Shown one piece after another: positions 6,963 through 11,921 of a DNA stretch of 11,921 nt (the stretch's first letter is position 1; each line of letters opens with the position of its first letter). This DNA is from Caryophanales bacterium UBA970 (GTDB lineage: Bacteria; Bacillota_I; Bacilli_A; RFN20; CAG-826). The notes below the pieces were generated by a model. It had not been told where the DNA came from. It saw only the letters and a list, made by a program, of their open reading frames with translations, and did not search any database. The translations under genes were made by a program, and so were the position numbers. The stretch is from positions 884 through 12,804 of the forward strand of contig DBCA01000004.1 of assembly GCA_002292805.1 (NCBI GenBank), read 5' to 3'.

Positions 6963-8407
6963 TGAAATTAGTTCGTAACCTCCCATTTCTTTTTTTAATC
7001 GCAATGGTTGGGGCGTGCACCCCATCCTCGGCGAGTAGTGCGCTACCGTCCTTAACCCCTGCGGATTTAAACACGCAATATACTGATGCTTTAAAATTAA
7101 CTGAATCTTTTACTGGCAAGGATTTTATTGAAGATGGGATTGGAGAAGTCACCTTAAGAAGCACCACCGACGGCGATACCGCTCGGTTTAATGTAGGAGA
7201 TATTAATATTGCTGTCCGCTTTTTGGGCATCAATACCCCAGAGTCGACTGGAAAAATTCAACCTTGGGGCAATGCCGCGTCTACATTTACTGCTAGCATC
7301 CTCACCACAGCAAGTCGAATTGTGTTAATCAATGACGTCGATTTGTTTGGCCAAAAAGATTCTTCTGGATCACGCTTTTTAGGATTTGTCTGGTATCAAC
7401 CTGCATCAGGTGGGGATTTTCGCTTGCTCAATTTAGAGATTGTTGAACAGGCATTTTCTGAATCACTTTTGTTTAACGATTCGCCACTTGTGCCTTACTT
7501 CGAATCCTTTCAAGCCGCGGGACAATATGCCCAACGGACGAAGGCAAGAATCTATGGTTTTCGTAATGACCCAAGTTTTGATTACACCGATAATGTTTAT
7601 GATGTGAGCATTCGGTTTGTCAGAAAAGCGTTTGGTAACACCATACCTTTAGAAGACAAAGAAGGCAATATCATCCTCAATGAAAATGAGGAGTCAACCT
7701 TATTTACGCTTTCGAATTCCACAAAATTAAGATTACAAGTTGTCGTCGTTGCCACGATTGGCTCGAATGCGATTTTACGTGATGTCTTTAATCCTGATGA
7801 GCAAGGCGACTATGCATCGATGTTTTTATTTACCCAATTCAGTGATCTTCCCTTTCGCCAACCAGGGGACGTGATTCAGTTGTACGCCAAAGCAACGAGC
7901 TTCAATAATAATGTGCAACTCACCGATCCGATCATGCAAACCTTTCATCCTTATTATCCGCTCACGTTGTTAACGCGACCCAGTAATCCCAACCACGACA
8001 CTTACTTATCGCAAAATGGCATGAGTGGTGATTATTTACCTTTTGATATGCGGACCACGGTGATTACCGATCGCGAAGATTTTACTTCGTATAACGGGTT
8101 CTTTGTCCGAGCCCGAATTGTCGTGAGAGCGCGGCCAACCTCGCCAGATGACGATATCACGGGTGATGTGACCTTAGGCGATTTCTTTAGAAAAGACGCC
8201 AACGACAACATGACCATTTATGCTTATTATGTCGGCACCGAAGTCTCCTTCAATATAAGAATTGACGGTCGCTTATTCCCTTATGTGCGGGAAACCAATT
8301 TTGCGATCGGGGGCACATATGACATCTCCGGGTATATTGCACCGTATTTCGACAATTACCAATTACAAATTCATAATGGTGTGGTCATCACACCTGTGAC
8401 TGCATAG
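6962..8407 (+). CDS. Surface thermonuclease (SNase-type) lipoprotein with C-terminal OB-like modules
   Basis: Predicted metal-dependent nuclease cutting DNA or RNA outside the cell, 481 residues. A signal peptide with lipobox VGAC (16-19) anchors it. Residues about 58-205 match the staphylococcal nuclease domain. TDGDT gives D70 and D72 (equivalent to D19 and D21), VRFLGINTPES gives R86 and E94 (R35 and E43), and GSRFLGFVWY gives R138 (R87). The three main catalytic residues are therefore intact. The metal ligand D40 is replaced by N91. The C-terminal half holds two beta-rich regions (about 254-328 and 376-477) that look like OB folds; GDVIQLYAKATSFNNNVQL resembles a segment of the next protein. 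A ribosome site GAGG (6951-6954) lies in the upstream gene, and the start overlaps its stop. Mycoplasmas also carry SNase lipoproteins beside ABC transporter genes, as recalled from the literature, supporting a nutrient-scavenging role. Confidence 0.9.
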   Translation: MKLVRNLPFLFLIAMVGACTPSSASSALPSLTPADLNTQYTDALKLTESFTGKDFIEDGIGEVTLRSTTDGDTARFNVGDINIAVRFLGINTPESTGKIQPWGNAASTFTASILTTASRIVLINDVDLFGQKDSSGSRFLGFVWYQPASGGDFRLLNLEIVEQAFSESLLFNDSPLVPYFESFQAAGQYAQRTKARIYGFRNDPSFDYTDNVYDVSIRFVRKAFGNTIPLEDKEGNIILNENEESTLFTLSNSTKLRLQVVVVATIGSNAILRDVFNPDEQGDYASMFLFTQFSDLPFRQPGDVIQLYAKATSFNNNVQLTDPIMQTFHPYYPLTLLTRPSNPNHDTYLSQNGMSGDYLPFDMRTTVITDREDFTSYNGFFVRARIVVRARPTSPDDDITGDVTLGDFFRKDANDNMTIYAYYVGTEVSFNIRIDGRLFPYVRETNFAIGGTYDISGYIAPYFDNYQLQIHNGVVITPVTA

Positions 8408-8418
8408 GAGGTCATGAT

Positions 8419-9597
8419 ATGCACTTGTCAAAAAACCTTTTTGTCGCTGGCTTGAGTTTAGGGTTAATCCTTGCTAGTTGTGGAGGCAATGCCAACCAAG
8501 ATTTATTGGAAAGTACCTTAGACTCCACCCCAACCGTTGCGGTCAAAAGTGATGGCCAAACGTTAGAGATTGGTTTTCGCCAAACCGTGGAAGGGACGCT
8601 TACCTTAATTCGCACCCTTGCAGCTTTTGGGGAAACTGAGGATCATCCCGTTAATTTAACGTGGACAGTTATAGAATCCGCGAGTCAATATTTTAATTTT
8701 CGCGAAGCGACCCTTGAAGGGAACGCGGTCTATAACGTTGGCATTATTCAACCTTTGTTTGGCACTGCTGCCGTGGATGTGACCTTAATGATGGCCGCAT
8801 CGATGACCATTGCGACCACAGAGTATACGTCAACCCGTGAATACTTATTGACGATCAATCCTGAACCTGTTGACTATTCGGCGACCCCTTTGATTCCATT
8901 GTCGATTGACTTTGCTCGTAACGCCGATGGAACCTACGTCAATGAGATTTTACAAAGTGCTTCTCGCTCGGATCGTCAAGCGCCGATTATTAGGGCCCGC
9001 GGATACGTTTCAGGTATTTTTTCGGACTGGAATACGTCTTATATCACAAGTGGTGAATATGGTTTGGCCTTATTCCGAACCGATATTGGTTATCGTGATG
9101 CCTTTGCCATCGGCGACTATATCGAAGTGATTGGTGAGGCAGCTACCTTCAATGGCTCGCGGCAAATTGCCTGGATCACTTCCATTAAAATCCTTCCGCC
9201 TCTTGGGGAAGAACCGGTCATTCGCCAACTTAACGCGGGTAACTTTGCTTCGACCTCGATCGCCAACAATGGACAACGGTTTCGTGATGGTTCACTTGTC
9301 CGTTTAGGAAACCTACAATTTGATAGTGTGACTTCCGGTGCGCCAACGTCGGGACCGATGATTGGGTCTGCCAACCATTTGGCGTTGCGCTTCAAAGTGT
9401 TTGATGGTGCGACCTCGTATAACGTTGCCGCCTATTTAAACTACCGCCTTGGGGTGACCAAACGGCAAGCGATTTATGATTTACTACTTCAGGCCCCTGT
9501 TGGTTCTGATCAATTCTTAGTCTATCAAGGGTTGATGGGTTGGTCGTTTGGTCCGCAATTGATGATTTTAGAAGTTAGTGATTTTAACATTCAATAG
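8419..9597 (+). CDS. Lipoprotein with Ig-like and OB-like regions
   Basis: No named family is certain. The 392-residue protein has a signal peptide with lipobox LASC (18-21), so it is a surface lipoprotein. Residues about 40-148 look like a bacterial Ig-like beta-sandwich (VNLTWTVIESASQYFNF is typical of such domains). Residues about 186-260 look like an OB fold: IIRARGYVSGIF, then GDYIEVIGEAATFNGSRQIA, parallel to GDVIQLYAKATSFNNNVQL in the preceding nuclease. The rest (about 265-392) is beta-rich, possibly another OB-type unit (GSLVRLGNLQF, GLMGWSFGPQL). TAGGAGG (8405-8411), overlapping the nuclease TAG stop, sits 7 bases before the ATG. No catalytic motif was seen. It is last in the operon, before a strong terminator. 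A role in holding nucleic acid near the nuclease and importer is inferred. Confidence 0.78.
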   Translation: MHLSKNLFVAGLSLGLILASCGGNANQDLLESTLDSTPTVAVKSDGQTLEIGFRQTVEGTLTLIRTLAAFGETEDHPVNLTWTVIESASQYFNFREATLEGNAVYNVGIIQPLFGTAAVDVTLMMAASMTIATTEYTSTREYLLTINPEPVDYSATPLIPLSIDFARNADGTYVNEILQSASRSDRQAPIIRARGYVSGIFSDWNTSYITSGEYGLALFRTDIGYRDAFAIGDYIEVIGEAATFNGSRQIAWITSIKILPPLGEEPVIRQLNAGNFASTSIANNGQRFRDGSLVRLGNLQFDSVTSGAPTSGPMIGSANHLALRFKVFDGATSYNVAAYLNYRLGVTKRQAIYDLLLQAPVGSDQFLVYQGLMGWSFGPQLMILEVSDFNIQ

Positions 9598-9606
9598 TTA
9601 TGGTTA

Positions 9607-9637
9607 AAAAAGGAGTTTCTAAGGGAAACTCCTTTTT
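9607..9637 (+). terminator. Rho-independent terminator of the ABC/nuclease operon
   Basis: The arms AAAAAGGAGTTTC (9607-9619) and GAAACTCCTTTTT (9625-9637) pair over 13 bases around a 5-base loop, 9 bases after the last stop codon of the operon. Confidence 0.94.
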
Positions 9638-9643
9638 CATTGA

Positions 9644-9672
9644 TTGAATTCATTGAATGGTTATTGTAAGAT
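9644..9672 (+). promoter_or_regulatory. Promoter of tRNA-Lys
   Basis: TTGAAT (9644-9649), a 17-base spacer and TAAGAT (9667-9672) give a start near 9679, a few bases before the mature tRNA. An overlapping GATAAT (9670-9675) is an alternative -10 box but has poorer spacing. Confidence 0.5.
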
Positions 9673-9683
9673 AATTTGGCAAT

Positions 9684-9759
<76 letters not shown>

Positions 9760-9771
9760 TTTAACCTCAAC

Positions 9772-9798
9772 ACATCATGCTTGTCATGATGTTTTTTT
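9772..9798 (+). terminator. Rho-independent terminator after tRNA-Lys
   Basis: ACATCATG (9772-9779) pairs with CATGATGT (9785-9792) around CTTGT, followed by a T tract to 9798. It closes the single-gene tRNA unit. Confidence 0.9.
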
Positions 9799-9904
9799 AT
9801 GGATGACTATCTTCCATTCATAAAAATATCCGATAAAATCAAGCTATTTTTAAATGATGACAAACAATCCTTCATCCCCGTGAACGAATAGGGTGATTAT
9901 TCGC

Positions 9905-9910
9905 TACAAT
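9905..9910 (+). promoter_or_regulatory. -10 box of an apparently leaderless promoter for the winged-helix gene
   Basis: TACAAT is followed by exactly six bases and then the ATG at 9917, so the canonical start point coincides with the start codon. The -35 region is weak (TGAACG at 9881-9886 with an 18-base spacer). No usable Shine-Dalgarno site precedes the ATG, because AGAAG ends only one base before it. Confidence 0.55.
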
Positions 9911-9916
9911 AGAAGT

Positions 9917-10315
9917 ATGGTCAAACGTCCAATCTATCAAAAAATATATCAAGCATTATCGACAACCTCACATAAATATGTGACCTCAGAGATGCTTGCC
10001 CAATCCATTGGGATCTATCCTGATGTTATCAATGATGCATTGTCTTTATTTAATCCTGTGGTCACGTTGGATGTGACCTTTAATTTATTAGAACTTTTAC
10101 CTTTGTTAGCAACCCATTTAGGCTCAAACAAAAACGTCAGACAAAAAAGTCATCGGCCTAGTTCAACGATTTTACCTTATGAGAATTTTTCAGATTTTGT
10201 TTACCAAAAAATGACGATGGCTGGCATTGTTGATAAAAGTTTACAACTCTCGGACAAAGATTTAAAGATGGCGAAGAAATTAATTGTTAACGAACTGAAA
10301 AGCAGGAAGAAATAA
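9917..10315 (+). CDS. Small putative winged-helix protein, Rex N-terminal-domain-like
   Basis: A 132-residue protein, not firmly identified. Residues about 1-68 resemble the N-terminal DNA-binding domain of the redox repressor Rex. RPIYQKIYQAL aligns with the RLPLYYRFL helix, YVTSEMLAQSIGIYPDVIND aligns with the VSSAELSDAVKVDSATIRRD recognition region, and a downstream stretch ending in LLELLPLL aligns with the helix that ends this domain. The arginines of the Rex recognition helix are replaced (DVINDALSLF), and no glycine-rich NAD-binding Rossmann domain follows. The C-terminal part (about 75-132) is instead basic and ends in KSRKK. It may bind DNA without redox sensing, or use the fold otherwise. 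A GTG at 9893 could add eight residues but lies upstream of the -10 box and lacks a ribosome site. The gene converges on tRNA-Pro with a 4-base gap and has no terminator of its own. Confidence 0.6.
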   Translation: MVKRPIYQKIYQALSTTSHKYVTSEMLAQSIGIYPDVINDALSLFNPVVTLDVTFNLLELLPLLATHLGSNKNVRQKSHRPSSTILPYENFSDFVYQKMTMAGIVDKSLQLSDKDLKMAKKLIVNELKSRKK

Positions 10316-10319
10316 AAAA

Positions 10320-10396
10320 TGGTCGGAACGATGAGATTCGAACTCACGACCTCTACCACCCCAAGGTAGCGCACTACCAAGCTGTGCTACGTCCCG
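10320..10396 (-). tRNA. tRNA-Pro (anticodon GGG)
   Basis: Read on the minus strand, the acceptor stem CGGGACG/CGTTCCG has one G-U pair, discriminator A and an encoded CCA (10320-10322). The D arm is GCAC/GTGC and the anticodon stem is CTACC/GGTAG with loop TTGGGGT, giving anticodon GGG followed by G37. The T loop is GTTCGAATC. The CCA runs straight into a T tract on the minus strand (TTTTTTATTT), the only visible stop signal. A GGG proline tRNA in addition to the usual UGG argues against a highly reduced genome. Confidence 0.97.
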
Positions 10397-10405
10397 CCAA
10401 CCATG

Positions 10406-10434
10406 ATTTTATATGAGAAACCACTTGGATTCAA
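10406..10434 (-). promoter_or_regulatory. Promoter of tRNA-Pro (minus strand)
   Basis: On the minus strand, TTGAAT (10429-10434), a 17-base spacer and TAAAAT (10406-10411) form a good sigma-A-type promoter. The predicted start lies near 10399, three bases before the mature tRNA. Confidence 0.68.
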
Positions 10435-10508
10435 TCCTTCGACCAATGATGAGAAAAAAACAAGCCTTTCTCTTGTCTATAAAGTATACGGGCAAGAACC
10501 GGTAACCC

Positions 10509-11015
10509 ATGCAAACCATTGAATGGCACACGTTTCAAGCTTTAAAAAGAGGTAATCACGAAGCATTTCATGAGGTTTATCAGCAATTTCGTAGTCTTCT
10601 GTATGTCATCATTCTCTCGATTGTGAAACATGAACCGACGGCCGAAGACCTTTTACAAGATACCTTTCTCAAGATTTATCAGAAAGTATCGACGTTAAAG
10701 GATCCTGACAAGTTTCAAGCTTGGGCGTCGATGATTGCTAAACACACTGCCTTGAACGAACTGAAGCGAAAAAAAGAAGAAGTTTGGCAAGAACAGTATG
10801 ATCAAACCAGCAGTGGAGAAGATGGGAAAAGTTTATTCCAAACGTGGCATAAGCATCTCAGTGATCAAGAGAATCTGGTGATTGCATATAAGATTGTCTA
10901 CGAATTAGGATTTGAAGACATTAGTAAGTTGATGGATGTGTCGTTATCTAACGTTCATCATCTCTACGAACAAGCCCTTGATAAATTAAAAGTGATGTAT
11001 CGGAAACAAAGATGA
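10509..11015 (+). CDS. ECF-type RNA polymerase sigma factor
   Basis: A 168-residue alternative sigma factor that should direct RNA polymerase to a small stress or envelope regulon. Region 2 (about 5-90) carries AEDLLQDTFLKIYQKVSTL (45-63), then FQAWASMIAKHTALNELKRK (69-88), the core-binding and -10-reading parts. A linker rich in charged and Ser/Gly residues (about 92-115) leads to region 4 (about 116-164), a helix-turn-helix ELGFEDISKLMDVSLSNVHH. In ECF proteins the recognition helix usually reads like TVKSRLHRA; here it is NVHHLYEQA, suggesting an unusual -35 target. There is no clear ribosome site, and an in-frame stop just upstream (10503-10505) excludes a longer start. Its TGA overlaps the ATG of the next gene as ATGA, the usual layout of an ECF sigma and its anti-sigma factor. 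Confidence 0.9.
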   Translation: MQTIEWHTFQALKRGNHEAFHEVYQQFRSLLYVIILSIVKHEPTAEDLLQDTFLKIYQKVSTLKDPDKFQAWASMIAKHTALNELKRKKEEVWQEQYDQTSSGEDGKSLFQTWHKHLSDQENLVIAYKIVYELGFEDISKLMDVSLSNVHHLYEQALDKLKVMYRKQR

Positions 11016-11921
11016 AACAAACCAAATTAGAAAAACAAATCAAACAAACTGGGCAAGCTTATTTTGACAAGCGTACGGCGCATTTGAATTTTCAAGGTGT
11101 CCTCAGTCAACCAAAACCTTGGTGGATGACCTTGGCCATGTGGGGAACCCCCGCGGCAGCCGTGGCAACCACGGTGACGGTCTTGGTTGCCGTGCTCATT
11201 GGGGCGATAGATCCCAATGGTTCCGTGCCACAAACCTTACGATCTCTGCAAGCTTTAAACGCGGTTAGTTTTCCTTCTTTTGATCAACGAGACCAAGCGG
11301 AAGATTTTTTAGAAGGTCAACCTCGTTACGAAACCTATCAGTCGCAAGTCAGTCAGTATTTTGCTCGCACCGCCCCGGACTTATTTTCAACCTCAAACAA
11401 TCTTGCTTATTCTCCACTTTCTGCTTTCATGGCCTTAACGTTACTCTTGGAAGCAGCGGATGGGCAAACCCGAGAAGCCCTTGCATCTATCCTCGCGGTT
11501 GAAGACATGGATCAACTTCGTGAAGAAACCAGTCAAGTTTTCATTGATACTTATTTAGAAGATAAAGAAACGTTGAATCAACAAGAAACGCTCGTCGCCA
11601 AATCTTTACTCGGCAATGGGGTGTTTGTTCGCGAAGACATCGAGGTCAACCCAACGTATCTAAATCGTTTAAGTAGTGACTATTTCACGGAAGTTTTTCA
11701 TACCGACTTTCAACCCGATGGTTTAGAAGACATGGCCAATTGGTTAAATCAAAAAACCTTTAATTTTTTAGACATGAAACCTTCGGATCTTGGATTAAAT
11801 CAAGACACAGCGATGGCGTTATTCAATACGTTTTATCTCAAAGCCAATTGGCTTGAAGCGTTTGATATCTTAACCACCCAAGGGACATTCACCAATTCAA
11901 GCAATCAAAGCAATGTCCGTT
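11012..11921 (+). CDS. Membrane-anchored serpin in anti-sigma position (3' end cut by window)
   Basis: The reading frame stays open to the window edge: 303 residues seen, no stop reached. Residues 1-38 are polar and basic and probably cytoplasmic. Residues about 41-66 (LAMWGTPAAAVATTVTVLVA and onward) form a single membrane helix. After a linker (67-105) comes a serpin domain, predicted outside. Serpin signatures are NLAYSPLSAFMALTLLLEAA (130-149) followed by DGQTREAL, then MANWLNQKTFNFL (241-253), matching the INxWVxxxT helix, and LFNTFYLKANWLEAF (270-284), matching LVNAIYFKGxWxxxF with conserved N272, K277 and W280. The reactive-centre loop lies beyond the window, so protease specificity and inhibitory ability cannot be judged. 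The ATGA overlap with the sigma gene implies coupled, near-equal synthesis. Serpin assignment is strong; the anti-sigma role is inferred from position and topology. It could instead be simply a surface protease inhibitor co-expressed with the sigma factor. Confidence 0.88.
   Translation, partial: MKQTKLEKQIKQTGQAYFDKRTAHLNFQGVLSQPKPWWMTLAMWGTPAAAVATTVTVLVAVLIGAIDPNGSVPQTLRSLQALNAVSFPSFDQRDQAEDFLEGQPRYETYQSQVSQYFARTAPDLFSTSNNLAYSPLSAFMALTLLLEAADGQTREALASILAVEDMDQLREETSQVFIDTYLEDKETLNQQETLVAKSLLGNGVFVREDIEVNPTYLNRLSSDYFTEVFHTDFQPDGLEDMANWLNQKTFNFLDMKPSDLGLNQDTAMALFNTFYLKANWLEAFDILTTQGTFTNSSNQSNVR

Noticed and set aside
6799..7233. Minus-strand open frame of 144 residues across the binding-protein/nuclease junction
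   Set aside because: It lies antisense to two well-supported genes, has no recognisable domain and no ribosome site, so it is a chance frame.
9070..9395. Overlapping minus-strand open frames inside the last lipoprotein gene
   Set aside because: They are antisense to a gene with a clear signal peptide and OB-like motif; no family features are visible.
9893..9916. GTG start for the winged-helix protein
   Set aside because: It lies upstream of the likely -10 box, lacks a ribosome site, and the added residues do not look conserved.
10414..10443. Possible ECF autoregulatory promoter (GAAAC followed by CGAC) upstream of the sigma gene
   Set aside because: The spacer is 18 bases rather than the usual 16-17, and the motif sits within the minus-strand tRNA-Pro promoter; it is likely chance.
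11013..11015. TGA at the end of the sigma gene read as tryptophan (mycoplasma code)
   Set aside because: All tryptophans in the window use TGG, no gene contains in-frame TGA, and the sigma factor is full length at this stop.

Overview
The window looks like the chromosome of a moderately AT-rich Gram-positive-lineage bacterium (Bacillota/Bacilli type). The EF-Tu, Shine-Dalgarno sequences, short intrinsic terminators and lipoprotein signal peptides all fit. Four things hint at a wall-less or Mollicutes-related lineage (Acholeplasma/Izemoplasma-like): a surface nuclease and solute-binding lipoproteins in one ABC operon, no cell-wall genes, several lipoproteins, and apparently leaderless promoters. 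This placement is an inference, not a proof. All tryptophans are read from TGG, one gene ends in TGA, and no gene needs UGA read as Trp, so the standard bacterial code applies. No IS element, phage gene, CRISPR array or rRNA is visible, and no gene-free stretch exceeds 300 bases.

Layout: (1) 1-1235 holds tuf (EF-Tu), missing only the first two bases of its start codon, and its terminator. (2) 1236-2227 holds an RDD-family membrane protein whose -10 box predicts a leaderless mRNA. (3) 2364-9597 is a tightly packed six-gene operon: MalK-type ATPase, MalF- and MalG-type permeases, a large solute-binding lipoprotein, a staphylococcal-nuclease-type (thermonuclease) lipoprotein with OB-like modules, and a second lipoprotein with Ig-like and OB-like regions. 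It closes with a strong terminator. The simplest reading is a surface machine that binds and cuts extracellular nucleic acid and imports a breakdown product. (4) 9644-9798 is a tRNA-Lys(CUU) unit with its own promoter and terminator. (5) 9905-10315 is a small protein with a Rex-N-like winged-helix region, again with a leaderless-type promoter. It converges on (6) tRNA-Pro(GGG) on the minus strand at 10320-10396. (7) 10509-11921 is an ECF-type sigma factor whose stop overlaps (ATGA) the start of a membrane-anchored serpin cut by the window edge.

The most interesting item is the sigma/serpin pair. The second gene sits exactly where an anti-sigma factor normally sits: it is translationally coupled, with a short cytoplasmic N-terminus, one transmembrane helix and an outside domain. 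The outside domain is a serpin, a protease-trapping fold that changes shape when cleaved. This suggests, as inference only, a signalling pair in which extracellular protease attack is sensed by a serpin-type anti-sigma factor.
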